Assembly: GCA_015999765.1 (NCBI GenBank)
Contig: JAECQR010000003.1
Location: forward strand, 1 to 64,000
Length of the DNA stretch: 64,000 nt
Reading direction: 5' to 3'
Source of the DNA: Flavobacteriia bacterium
Lineage (GTDB): Bacteria > Bacteroidota > Bacteroidia > Flavobacteriales > Weeksellaceae
The notes beneath the pieces were generated by a model. The model saw nothing but the letters and a program-made list of their open reading frames with translations. It ran no database searches and was not told the DNA's origin. The position numbers were made by a program, and so were the translations under genes. This document shows, piece after piece, positions 6,857-15,694 of this stretch. How positions within the stretch are numbered: position 1 is the stretch's first letter; each line of letters starts with the position of its first letter.

Positions 6857-9670
6857 ATGAAACACAGTAATTTAAAATTTCCTTGCCTAATCGCAGTATT
6901 TTACTTCGGCATGAATGTAAATGCACAGGAAGTTCCGCGGGATACCGTGGTGAAGGAACAGAAAATTGAAGAGGTGGTGATGATTGGTTATGGTAGCCGG
7001 AAAAAGGTTGACAATACCACATCCATCAGTTCAATTAATTCGGAAGAGCTTACCAAGACCAAGGTGCTGAATGCCACGCAGGCAATTCAGGGTAAAGCAG
7101 CAGGGGTAACAGTTATTGCTTCTGATTTGCCGGGATCTACACCATCTGTAATCATCAGAGGTTTAGGAACAGCACTGAGTGGAAGAAATCCTTTATATGT
7201 TGTTGATGGAATTTTTGCGGATAATATTAATAACATCAACTCAAATGATATTCTTACCTATGATATACTGAAAGATGCTTCGGCTCTTGCAATTTATGGT
7301 AACAGGGCCGCAAACGGAGTTATAATTATTACAACAAAAGCTGGACGGGGAAAAGGAATTTCGGTTGAATATGATGGTTTAGCAGGGGTTAGAATGCCGC
7401 TGAAGAAGGTGAAAATGGCTGGCAGTAACTTATTCTCATACTATACCAACGCCGCATTACAGTCAACGAAGTTTTCCCAGGATCAAGCAGTAAATACAGA
7501 CTGGTTTAAGGAAATTACCCGACTTGGTACTTATAATCAACATAATGTTTCGTTATCCGGTTCTTCTGAAAATGCAAAGTATTTTCTCAGTTTAGGAAAC
7601 TACGATGAAAAGGCGATCTTAAACGGTACCGATTATAACCGGAGTACCATTCGAACAAATAACGAGTTCAAAATAACCAAAGGCATTGTAGTTGCCCAAA
7701 CCCTTTCAGTTGCTTTTAGTAATATCACTCCAAAACCATTAAGTGCATTTACAAATGCTTATAAACAATCTCCGATTGTACCGGTATATTTCCCTACTGG
7801 ACAATACGGAGTTTCTTATGTTGGGCCAAATGGATTTGCATCTACCACAGGTTCATCTTTCAATAATGTTGGTAATCCTGTTGCCCAGCTTGCATTTAAC
7901 AACGAACGTCAGAAATCCATGCAATTGCAGGGAGGGCTGAAAGTAGATTTGAATCTAATAAAAGATCTTAAGTTTACTTCGCAGTTTTCGGGAGAATATT
8001 ATAACTTCAAAATGTATAACTATGCAGATCTGTTAAGTATCTGGCTGGCAGCAGATCCTACAAGAGTAGCTTCAGGTTATCCGACCAGCAGTAATATAAA
8101 TACACTTACCAACGAGAAAAAGGACTACTTTAACTGGACACTTACGAATTACCTGACTTATGCCAAGAAATTCGGAGATCATGACCTGGAAGCAACCGTA
8201 GGTACTGAATCTGCAGTAAAAGACGGTGAGAATTTCTTCAGTATGACCCGGAAGAATATGATTCTCAACAGTAATTACTGGGATCTGAAGGATACCAACT
8301 ATCTTGATCAGTTGGTTACTTTAAACAGTGTAAACGGTAATAAAAATACTACAAACTCTTATTTTGCACGGGCGCAGTATAAATTAATGAACCGCTATCT
8401 ATTAAGTGCAACAGTAAGGCGGGATGGTTCTTCGCAGTTTTCGGAGGAAAATAAATGGGGAACATTTCCTGCTTTCGGTGTTGGCTGGGTGATTTCTGAA
8501 GAAGGCTTTATGAAAGATAGCTCAATATTCAATTTGCTGAAATTACGGGGAGGATGGGGAAAATTGGGTAACCAAAATATTCCTGCCAATTATTTGCCGT
8601 TCGCCAGCGGAAGCGTTTACAATTATGCCTTTAACGGTAATGCCGTATCTAATGGTAGTACTATAGACAAAATATACGATCCTAATTTGTCGTGGGAAAT
8701 CACAGAGGAATCTAGTGGTGGGATTGATTTCGAAATGGTAAACCGTAAGCTTAAAGGCTCATTTGATGTGTATAACAGGATTACAACCAATATTATTCTG
8801 GCGCTTATTCCTGTGTCTACTTCCGGTATTTCCGAGAACGGATTTGCACATCTGGGTGAGGTAACCAACAAAGGTGTTGAGGCCTACTTATCCTGGGACG
8901 ACAAAGTAAATGAAGATTGGAGCTACAACATAAGCGGAAACTACTCTTATAATAAGAACAATTTAAGCAAACTGGCTGATGAAAACGTAAATGACATTCG
9001 TGGTGGAAGCTTAGGAAATGGACAGTACACCAAACTCTTAAACGAAATTTCTGTCGGTCAGCCTTTAGGAAGTTTTTGGTTATGGGAAGTGAGTGGAATT
9101 GATGGCAACGGAAACTTCACCTATACTGATACTAACGGAAACGGAAAAACAGGAGCTAATGATTTAGAAGACCGAAAATTCTTTGGTTCCTATATTCCAA
9201 CTTCGACTTACGGGATTAACTTGGGAGTTAAATTCAGACAGGTTGATTTGTCTGTTAACGGTTACGGGACTTTCGGTTCGAAGGTTTATAACGGTAAAAA
9301 AGCACAGCGTTTCTCCGGCGAAAATATTGAATACAGTATTGCAAATGATTTTTACAGCAGTACTAATACTGGTTCTGCGAATCCCGCACCTTTTAATGCA
9401 GTTCCTATTGCCTCCAATTATTATCTGGAATCAGGAGATTTCTTTAGGATAAACAATATTTCACTGGGATATACATTATTTAAGCCGGTAGATTATCTCT
9501 CGTCTTTTAGAGTATATGTCAGCGCAATAAATCCGTTTATTTTCCAGAAATTTAGCGGTTTCTCTCCAGAATTAAACGCTAATGGTGACCCATATGGACT
9601 GACAGGTGTTGAGCTTGATGCTTACCCAACACTTAGATCATTTGTGTTCGGAATAAATTTAAAATTTTAA
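6857..9670 (+). CDS. susC: SusC/RagA-family TonB-linked outer-membrane transporter
   Basis: Imports oligosaccharides across the outer membrane, with SusD as the lid. The signal peptide ends near NVNAQ (residue 24). It is followed almost directly by a TonB-box-like segment KIEEVVMIGYG (about residues 36-46) and the plug domain, with VIIRGLGTALSGRNPLYVVDG and DILKDASALAIYG around residues 95-145; the rest is the 22-strand barrel ending in an aromatic Phe. At 937 residues it is shorter than typical SusC because the N-terminal carboxypeptidase-regulatory-like domain is absent. SusD follows after 10 bases. The downstream enzymes suggest a beta-glucan cargo (inference). Confidence 0.95.
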   Translation: MKHSNLKFPCLIAVFYFGMNVNAQEVPRDTVVKEQKIEEVVMIGYGSRKKVDNTTSISSINSEELTKTKVLNATQAIQGKAAGVTVIASDLPGSTPSVIIRGLGTALSGRNPLYVVDGIFADNINNINSNDILTYDILKDASALAIYGNRAANGVIIITTKAGRGKGISVEYDGLAGVRMPLKKVKMAGSNLFSYYTNAALQSTKFSQDQAVNTDWFKEITRLGTYNQHNVSLSGSSENAKYFLSLGNYDEKAILNGTDYNRSTIRTNNEFKITKGIVVAQTLSVAFSNITPKPLSAFTNAYKQSPIVPVYFPTGQYGVSYVGPNGFASTTGSSFNNVGNPVAQLAFNNERQKSMQLQGGLKVDLNLIKDLKFTSQFSGEYYNFKMYNYADLLSIWLAADPTRVASGYPTSSNINTLTNEKKDYFNWTLTNYLTYAKKFGDHDLEATVGTESAVKDGENFFSMTRKNMILNSNYWDLKDTNYLDQLVTLNSVNGNKNTTNSYFARAQYKLMNRYLLSATVRRDGSSQFSEENKWGTFPAFGVGWVISEEGFMKDSSIFNLLKLRGGWGKLGNQNIPANYLPFASGSVYNYAFNGNAVSNGSTIDKIYDPNLSWEITEESSGGIDFEMVNRKLKGSFDVYNRITTNIILALIPVSTSGISENGFAHLGEVTNKGVEAYLSWDDKVNEDWSYNISGNYSYNKNNLSKLADENVNDIRGGSLGNGQYTKLLNEISVGQPLGSFWLWEVSGIDGNGNFTYTDTNGNGKTGANDLEDRKFFGSYIPTSTYGINLGVKFRQVDLSVNGYGTFGSKVYNGKKAQRFSGENIEYSIANDFYSSTNTGSANPAPFNAVPIASNYYLESGDFFRINNISLGYTLFKPVDYLSSFRVYVSAINPFIFQKFSGFSPELNANGDPYGLTGVELDAYPTLRSFVFGINLKF

Positions 9671-9680
9671 AATTAAAGCA

Positions 9681-11147
9681 ATGAATAAAAAGATAATCAT
9701 ACTCTCATCATTACTATTTGTCTCTCTTTCAATACAGAGTTGCCGTAATGATTTTTTAGACGTGAAGCCTACAGAAGCGATTTCAACCAGTGACTTGTCT
9801 TTGCTCAATAATGATGCGGGGGCCAACGGTTTTGTAACAGCGATATATGCAAAATATCTCGACTGGAATATCAGTTCATTTGCGTGGATAGGGGTCACTA
9901 CAATCGCTTCAGATGAAGCAGATAAGGGATCGTCGCCCGGAGATACCGGAGGAGATAAAAATTTATTGGATGCGCTGGATTTCAATTCAACCGGCGGCTC
10001 TTTTCAGGAGATCTGGCAAGGCCACTACCAGGCAATAAACAGAGCGAACCAGGCTTTATATTATTTACCGCTTCTTACGAATGCCAATCAGGATTTAAAG
10101 ACAAGGTTGGAGGGTGAAGCCAAGTTTCTTAGAGCATTCTCATATTTCATCTTAGTAAGAAGTTTTGGCGGAGTTCCTATTGTAGATCACGTGCCCATTG
10201 CCGGTAACGATGCCGATAGAGCTATGTTGCTAACAAGAAAAACTAAAGAAGAAGTGTACAGTTTCATAGAAAGCGACCTTAATGCTGCAATTGCTGTACT
10301 TCCCCAAAAAAATGCTTATTCCGCAAGTGATATCGGCAGAGCTTCTAAAGGTGCCGCGCACGCATTATTAGCGAAAGTTAATCTTTATCAGAAAAACTGG
10401 CAGAAAGTTATCGATCACTGCAATTTAGTGACAGGTTATTCACTAACTCCAAATTTTGCCGATATTTATAAAGTTTCTGGTGAAAATAACGCCGAATCTA
10501 TTTTCGAAATCCAAGGAAAAGGAGGTGCTTCACAGCCTGGAATTCAGCAATACTCACAAACCCAGGGTGCCCGCGGTGCCGGAGGCTGGGGCTGGGGCTT
10601 TGCAACGCCTTCTCAAAGTCTGGTAGATGCTTTTAATGAAGAAGGGGATACCGAAAGAAGAGATGCCACCATCATTTTCAGAAATTCAACTTTGTATGAC
10701 GGTAGAGTAGTTCCTGCAACTGTTGAAAATCCCTATTATAACTACAAAGTTTATTCTTCAAATTTTACAGGGGATGATGATTCCGATGCGAACATAAGAT
10801 ATCTAAGATATGCTGAGGTATTGCTTATGAAAGCTGAGGCAATGAATGAATTAGGACAAACCGCGTCGGCTATTCCATTCTTAAATGAAGTAAGAAACAG
10901 AGCTGGTCTTCCAAACACAGCCGCAGTCTCTCAAGCCGATTTACGTATTGCGATCTGGAAAGAAAGACGACTTGAGCTGGCACTTGAACATGACAGGTGG
11001 TTCGATTTGGTAAGAACTGGTCAGGCGCAGTCTGCAATGGCAGCTAACGGAAAAACTTTTGTAGTCGGAAAACATGAATTATTCCCTATCCCTGCAAGTT
11101 TCATTAGTGAATCCAAAGGAGCAAGTTCCCAAAACCCTAATTATTAA
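9681..11147 (+). CDS. susD: SusD/RagB-family surface lipoprotein
   Basis: Binds glycan at the cell surface and closes over SusC. The lipoprotein signal ends in SIQSC (Cys near residue 21), followed by RNDFLDVKPTEA, a standard SusD opening. The TPR-like scaffold motifs are present: AKFLRAFSYFILVRSFGGVPI near residue 150, RASKGAAHALLAKVNLY near 225, and the C-terminal ANIRYLRYAEVLLMKAEAMNE and WKERRLELALEHDRWFDL blocks (given as landmarks). The length of 488 residues is normal. It is translationally close to susC (10-base gap) and to the LamG gene (17-base gap). Confidence 0.95.
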   Translation: MNKKIIILSSLLFVSLSIQSCRNDFLDVKPTEAISTSDLSLLNNDAGANGFVTAIYAKYLDWNISSFAWIGVTTIASDEADKGSSPGDTGGDKNLLDALDFNSTGGSFQEIWQGHYQAINRANQALYYLPLLTNANQDLKTRLEGEAKFLRAFSYFILVRSFGGVPIVDHVPIAGNDADRAMLLTRKTKEEVYSFIESDLNAAIAVLPQKNAYSASDIGRASKGAAHALLAKVNLYQKNWQKVIDHCNLVTGYSLTPNFADIYKVSGENNAESIFEIQGKGGASQPGIQQYSQTQGARGAGGWGWGFATPSQSLVDAFNEEGDTERRDATIIFRNSTLYDGRVVPATVENPYYNYKVYSSNFTGDDDSDANIRYLRYAEVLLMKAEAMNELGQTASAIPFLNEVRNRAGLPNTAAVSQADLRIAIWKERRLELALEHDRWFDLVRTGQAQSAMAANGKTFVVGKHELFPIPASFISESKGASSQNPNY

Positions 11148-11164
11148 TATTTAAAAAGAAAAAC

Positions 11165-12145
11165 ATGAAAAATATTTTTTTTAATAAACATACGGGTTTA
11201 GCAGTGGCAGCGCTTTTCCTCATGACCAATTGCGACGAAAGCATTGATAGGGATAACCTTCCGATTCCGTACGCATCAATCGGAGGATACGAAAATTCTG
11301 ATGAGATTGCTTCTGCTAATCTTGTAACCAAATTGAGCTTCGAAGATAATTTGGCAGATAAAACCAATAACGTAACTTCACCTGTTCCTGTGGGAGTTGA
11401 ATATACCGCGGGGATTAAAGGGAAAGCCTACAATGGTTCCAGTTCTTCAGAAAAATATGCCGTAGCGAATGTGTCGGATGCAATTACTGGTCTTAATGCT
11501 TTTACAATCTCATTTTGGATGAACAGTGCCAATACCGTAGCTCCTGGTTCTTCACCTGGGCAGGGTAAAGGAGCGCAGGGGATATTTTCTATTGTAAGAC
11601 CCACAGAATTTTGGGGTGGGATAAATGTGTTTATTGAGAATCCTGATGACAATTTTCCTAACAGAATCAGACTTAAGTTAGGAGTTGAAAATGGTCGCTC
11701 CGGCGTGGTTTGGCGCGGACAAAGTTTGATCATGAATATAGATGATAAAAAAAACACATGGTTTCACGTAACGATGACTTATGATCCGGCTTCCAGTAAA
11801 GTAAGTGCGTATATTAACGGTGAGTCTGCTACAAACCTTAATGGTTTTGCGTATGCACCGGCGGAAGGTGCTACGGGAAGCGCTACCTGGTACGCGGATA
11901 ATCCCGGCGGAATTGATAATCCTAATAATGCTCCAGGTTATGGAGTCTTCCAAATGGTAGGCACCAATGGTAAAATGGTTCTGGGGAATCATCAGTTTGA
12001 AACCGATCCTCCATTGAATAACGGATCTCATCAGGATTGGGCAACAAGTTATGCAGGCAAGTTGGATGAATTCAGGATTTATAATATCGCCTTAAAAAGT
12101 TCAGATGTTCTGGCGCTTTATAAACTAGAAAAAGATAACAGATAA
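11165..12145 (+). CDS. LamG-domain surface glycan-binding lipoprotein
   Basis: A 326-residue lipoprotein in the SusE-like third position of the locus. The signal ends in MTNC, and the residues after the Cys are acidic (DESIDRD), which resembles the lipoprotein export signal that sends lipoproteins to the outer surface in flavobacteria. The mature part is a single concanavalin A-like LamG/laminin_G_3 domain: KLSFEDNLADKT, then FTISFWMNS, WFHVTMTYD, VSAYINGE, and the closing GKLDEFRIYNIALKSSDVLALY. These jelly-roll domains bind or hydrolyse glycans; no catalytic acids are obvious, so binding is more likely. A terminator-like hairpin follows directly. Confidence 0.88.
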   Translation: MKNIFFNKHTGLAVAALFLMTNCDESIDRDNLPIPYASIGGYENSDEIASANLVTKLSFEDNLADKTNNVTSPVPVGVEYTAGIKGKAYNGSSSSEKYAVANVSDAITGLNAFTISFWMNSANTVAPGSSPGQGKGAQGIFSIVRPTEFWGGINVFIENPDDNFPNRIRLKLGVENGRSGVVWRGQSLIMNIDDKKNTWFHVTMTYDPASSKVSAYINGESATNLNGFAYAPAEGATGSATWYADNPGGIDNPNNAPGYGVFQMVGTNGKMVLGNHQFETDPPLNNGSHQDWATSYAGKLDEFRIYNIALKSSDVLALYKLEKDNR

Positions 12146-12153
12146 CCCTTACC

Positions 12154-12180
12154 AGAGCCATCGCAAGGTGGCTCTCTTTT
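12154..12180 (+). terminator. Terminator-like hairpin inside the glucan locus
   Basis: A 7-bp perfect stem (12154-12160 with 12169-12175), loop TCGCAAGG, followed by C and five T. It sits between the LamG gene and the first GH144-like gene, so it could reduce read-through from the binding and transport genes into the enzyme genes. It also overlaps an in-frame GTG at 12168, which argues for the ATG at 12192 as the start of the next gene. Confidence 0.65.
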
Positions 12181-12191
12181 TAAAAATTGCA

Positions 12192-13586
12192 ATGAAAAAT
12201 TCAATTCAGTTCACGCTTATTGCATCGGCTTTTTTATTGTCGTGCTCCAGAGACTCTGCGCCTGTGAGCGGGGGAACCCCTCTTGGAGGAGATAATCCTT
12301 CTCCTCCTCAGGTCACCACATACACCGATCCACAAATTGTGGAAATGGTGCAGAAAGATGCCCTGAAGTATTTTTGGGATTATGCGGAAGCCAACTCCAA
12401 ATTAGCGCGCGAAAGATATCATACAGAAAATCCTGGAGTAGATGCAAATGTGGTTTCTGCGGGCGGCTCTGGTTTTGGACTGATGACCGTGCTGGTGGGG
12501 ATTAAAAATGGTTATATCCCACGTGCGGAAGCTGTTTCCAGAATTGGTACAGCACTGAATTTTCTTCAGAATGCCGACCGTTTTCATGGAGCGTGGTCAC
12601 ATTGGATCAGCGGTAGTACAGGAAATGTAATCCCTTTTAGCCCGATGGATAATGGAGGTGATTTGGTAGAAACGGCTTTTCTCGTTCAGGGATTGATCTG
12701 TGTAAGAGAATATTTTAAAAACTCAACAGACCCTGCAGAACTTGCGCTTTCTCAGAAGGCTGACGAACTATGGAAAGGAGTAGAATGGAATTGGTATACC
12801 CAGGGCCAAAATGTTCTGTATTGGCATTGGTCACCCAATTACAGTTTTCAGATGAATCATAAACTTCAGGGTTTTGATGAAACTTTAATTACCTACGTTT
12901 TAGCTGCAGCTTCGCCAACGTACTCCATTGAAAAAACGGTGTATCAGCAGGGTTGGGCTAGGAATGGGGGTATAAAAAATTCATCGACCCAATATGGAAT
13001 CCCGGTACTGGTCAATCATAACGGTGCCACCGGTACTGTAGGACCCATGTTTTGGTCACATTACTCTTTTTTGGGATTGGATCCTCGCGGACTTTCAGAT
13101 GAGTTTGTTAATTACGGAGAAGTTACTGTAAATCATGCGAAAATCATGCACCAGTACAGCATTGCAAATCCAAAAGGCTGGAACGGTTATTCTGCAAAAA
13201 ACTGGGGATTAACAGCCAGTTACAGCAGGAATGCGGATGGGAGTACAGGTTATGCGGCGCATCAGCCTAATAATGACCTAGGTATTATTTCGCCTACGGC
13301 GGCCATCTCAAATTTCTCTTATACTCCAACTGAAAGTATGAATTACTTAAGATTTCTCTATAATGAAAATTATTCAAAATTAATTGGAATTGCAGGACCT
13401 TACGATGCTTATTCGCTGCATTATAATTGGGTTACACCACGTTATCTCGCCATTGATCAGGGAACTATTGCTCCAATGATCGAAAATCAGAAATCCGCAT
13501 TTCTCTGGAATCTTTTTATGAATGCTCCGGATGTAAGATCGGGACTTGTTAAATTAGGATTCCATTCAACACAACATGGATTTTAA
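12192..13586 (+). CDS. GH144-like endo-beta-1,2-glucanase, lipoprotein (copy 1)
   Basis: Belongs to the Pfam 'Glycoamylase' (PF10091) (alpha/alpha)6-barrel group; length and motifs fit GH144, whose characterised member from Chitinophaga pinensis is an endo-beta-1,2-glucanase. ATG at 12192 starts a lipoprotein signal (LLSC, Cys18). After a Ser/Pro-rich linker come QKDALKYFWDYAE, RYHTEN and GGSGFGLMT. Acidic residues Asp153, Asp157 and Glu160 in MDNGGDLVETAF and Glu230 in GFDETL are spaced as I recall for candidate catalytic acids in the characterised enzyme. The protein is closely related to its downstream neighbour, so the pair arose by duplication. NCBI-style names call such proteins 'glucoamylase family', but alpha-glucan activity is not implied. 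Confidence 0.85.
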   Translation: MKNSIQFTLIASAFLLSCSRDSAPVSGGTPLGGDNPSPPQVTTYTDPQIVEMVQKDALKYFWDYAEANSKLARERYHTENPGVDANVVSAGGSGFGLMTVLVGIKNGYIPRAEAVSRIGTALNFLQNADRFHGAWSHWISGSTGNVIPFSPMDNGGDLVETAFLVQGLICVREYFKNSTDPAELALSQKADELWKGVEWNWYTQGQNVLYWHWSPNYSFQMNHKLQGFDETLITYVLAAASPTYSIEKTVYQQGWARNGGIKNSSTQYGIPVLVNHNGATGTVGPMFWSHYSFLGLDPRGLSDEFVNYGEVTVNHAKIMHQYSIANPKGWNGYSAKNWGLTASYSRNADGSTGYAAHQPNNDLGIISPTAAISNFSYTPTESMNYLRFLYNENYSKLIGIAGPYDAYSLHYNWVTPRYLAIDQGTIAPMIENQKSAFLWNLFMNAPDVRSGLVKLGFHSTQHGF

Positions 13587-13601
13587 AATAAGAAATTAAA
13601 A

Positions 13602-14972
13602 ATGAAGAAGATATTCACACTTTCGGTTATGGCTTTGACACTTTTAAATTCCTGTAGTAATTTACAGAAAGTGGCTGCAGAACCGGAAAGTATACAGAAA
13701 TTTACTGATGAGCAACTTATGGACCGCGTACAGAAAGATGCCCTTAAATATTTCTGGGATTTCGCCGAACCTAATTCTCTGATGGGCAGAGAGCGCTACC
13801 ATGAAGATTTTTATCCTAAAAATGACGCGAATGTAGTCACAACTGGAGGCTCAGGTTTCGGTTTAATGACGATTCTGGTCGGGGTAGAAAGAAGCTTCAT
13901 CCCGAGAAGTGAAGCAGTAAAACGTTTAACTCATATCGCAGATTTTTTAGCAAAAGCCGACAGACATCATGGTGCGTGGCCACATTGGCTTGATGGTGAG
14001 ACTGGAAAAACAGTGTCTTTCGGAAAAAAAGACAACGGCGGTGATATTGTAGAAACTGCTTTTCTTGTTGAAGGAATTATCACCGTGCGCGAATATTTTA
14101 AAAACGGAAATACCGCGGAAAAAGCGCTTTCAAAAAAAATGGATGATCTCTGGAAAGGGGTAGAATGGAACTGGTACACCAAAGGAGGAGAAAAAGTGCT
14201 TTACTGGCATTGGTCGCCTGTAAACGGCTGGGAAATGAATCATAAACTTCAGGGTTATGATGAGACTTTAGTTACTTACATCCTCGCCGCTTCCTCGCCT
14301 ACTTATCCCATTGATGCTGAAACTTTCTACCAGGGCTGGACCCGAAACGGGACTTATACCACGTCCGCAGAAAAGTACGGGTATCCGCTTTACGTAAAAC
14401 ATAATGGAGCAGAAGAATATGGCGGACCGATGTTTTGGGCGCATTATTCTTATCTGGGATTAGATCCTACAGGATTATCCGACAGACTGGTGAAGAATTA
14501 TTTTGATCTGAACCGCAGTCACGCCATGATTCAGTACAGTTACAGTGTCGAAAATCCTAAGCAATGGAAAGGTTATGGCCCGAATTACTGGGGGTTTACT
14601 GCAAGTTATACCAGAAATCAGGACGGTACCGTAGGTTACGATGCGCACAACCCTAAGAATGATCGCGGTGTGGTAACGCCAACTGCCGCCCTCAGCAGTT
14701 TCCCATATACGCCTAAAGAATCAATGAATGTTTTACGGTTTCTTTACACTCAGAAACCCGAATTTATCGGTTCTGCCGGACCTTATGATGCTACTTCAAT
14801 TCATTACGACAATTGGTTTACTCCTAGATATCTGGCAATTGATCAGGGTACAATTGCACCAATGATCGAAAATTACCGCACCGGATTGCTTTGGAAATTA
14901 TTTATGAACGCTCCCGAAATTAAAAACGGTTTAAAGAAACTGGATTTCAAATCAACAAAATATAATTTTTAA
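13602..14972 (+). CDS. GH144-like endo-beta-1,2-glucanase, lipoprotein (copy 2)
   Basis: The second member of the tandem pair (456 residues, lipobox LLNSC, Cys18). It shares the whole barrel with copy 1: QKDALKYFWDFAE, GGSGFGLMT, HHGAWPHW, KDNGGDIVETAF with Asp144, Asp148 and Glu151, GYDETL with Glu221, and LAIDQGTIAPMIEN near the C-terminus. It lacks the Ser/Pro linker of copy 1, so the catalytic domain sits closer to the membrane anchor. The stop codon TAA shares its last A with the ATG of the esterase gene, which implies translational coupling. Whether the two copies differ in product length or location cannot be read from sequence. Confidence 0.85.
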   Translation: MKKIFTLSVMALTLLNSCSNLQKVAAEPESIQKFTDEQLMDRVQKDALKYFWDFAEPNSLMGRERYHEDFYPKNDANVVTTGGSGFGLMTILVGVERSFIPRSEAVKRLTHIADFLAKADRHHGAWPHWLDGETGKTVSFGKKDNGGDIVETAFLVEGIITVREYFKNGNTAEKALSKKMDDLWKGVEWNWYTKGGEKVLYWHWSPVNGWEMNHKLQGYDETLVTYILAASSPTYPIDAETFYQGWTRNGTYTTSAEKYGYPLYVKHNGAEEYGGPMFWAHYSYLGLDPTGLSDRLVKNYFDLNRSHAMIQYSYSVENPKQWKGYGPNYWGFTASYTRNQDGTVGYDAHNPKNDRGVVTPTAALSSFPYTPKESMNVLRFLYTQKPEFIGSAGPYDATSIHYDNWFTPRYLAIDQGTIAPMIENYRTGLLWKLFMNAPEIKNGLKKLDFKSTKYNF

Positions 14973-15688
14973 TGAAAGTATTGTTAACATGTCTGTTTAC
15001 GGCATCGTGTTTCTTTTCTCTTAATCTTAAAGGTCAGGAAATTAAAGCTGAGATGAGTAAAGAAACCAAAAGGGTTCAGAAGATTTCTTATATTTTAGAT
15101 TATCCTAAAGATGCGAAAGGCAAAGTTCCGCTTATGGTCTTTCTTCACGGCTCCGGCGAACGCGGAACTAACTTGGAAAAGGTAAAAGCCAACGGACCTT
15201 TCAACTACAAAAACCTGATAAAAGAACCGGTAGCAATTCTGGCACCCCAATGTCCCGAAGGAGTTTGGTGGGATACAGAAACCATTTATCATTTGATTAA
15301 AGAAATTCAGCAGAAATATAAAATCGATGAATCCAGAATCATCCTTACAGGCCTTTCCATGGGAGGTTGGGGTTCACTCAAACTCGCCATGGAACACCCG
15401 GAATTATTTTCAGCAGTTGTAGCAGTTTGTCCGCCTGTCGACCGGTTGATGAAAGTGCGTGCGAGCCAATACAAAGATTTACCAATGAAAATTTTCCATG
15501 GCGCTAATGATGATATTGTTTCGCCAATGAACGCCATCGAGATTTATCAGGAGATTAAAAAAGTAAATAAAAATATAGAGCTCGTTATCTTTCCGGACGA
15601 TAATCATAATTCCTGGGATTCTACATATTCCAATCCAAAATTATACGAATGGATGCTTGCTCAAAAAAAATCAAATAATATAAAGTAG
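14972..15688 (+). CDS. Exported alpha/beta-hydrolase (esterase/prolyl oligopeptidase-like)
   Basis: A 238-residue serine hydrolase of the dienelactone-hydrolase/phospholipase-carboxylesterase type with an N-terminal signal peptide ending near LKGQ. The oxyanion segment is VFLHGSGERG, the nucleophile Ser129 lies in GLSMGG, and the triad is completed by Asp180 or Asp181 (GANDD) and His212 (DDNHNSWD). It overlaps the preceding gene by one base and precedes bglX by 6 bases, so it belongs to the glucan locus. Natural beta-1,2-glucans of proteobacteria often carry succinyl or similar ester groups; removal of such groups would be a sensible role here, but this is inference. Confidence 0.85.
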   Translation: MKVLLTCLFTASCFFSLNLKGQEIKAEMSKETKRVQKISYILDYPKDAKGKVPLMVFLHGSGERGTNLEKVKANGPFNYKNLIKEPVAILAPQCPEGVWWDTETIYHLIKEIQQKYKIDESRIILTGLSMGGWGSLKLAMEHPELFSAVVAVCPPVDRLMKVRASQYKDLPMKIFHGANDDIVSPMNAIEIYQEIKKVNKNIELVIFPDDNHNSWDSTYSNPKLYEWMLAQKKSNNIK

Positions 15689-15694
15689 AAGTTT

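Noticed and set aside
12192-14972. Starch or alpha-glucan utilisation because such proteins are often called glucoamylase-like
   Set aside because: No GH13, GH97, GH31 or starch-binding protein is in the locus; the enzymes fit the GH144-type group with a GH3 beta-glucosidase.
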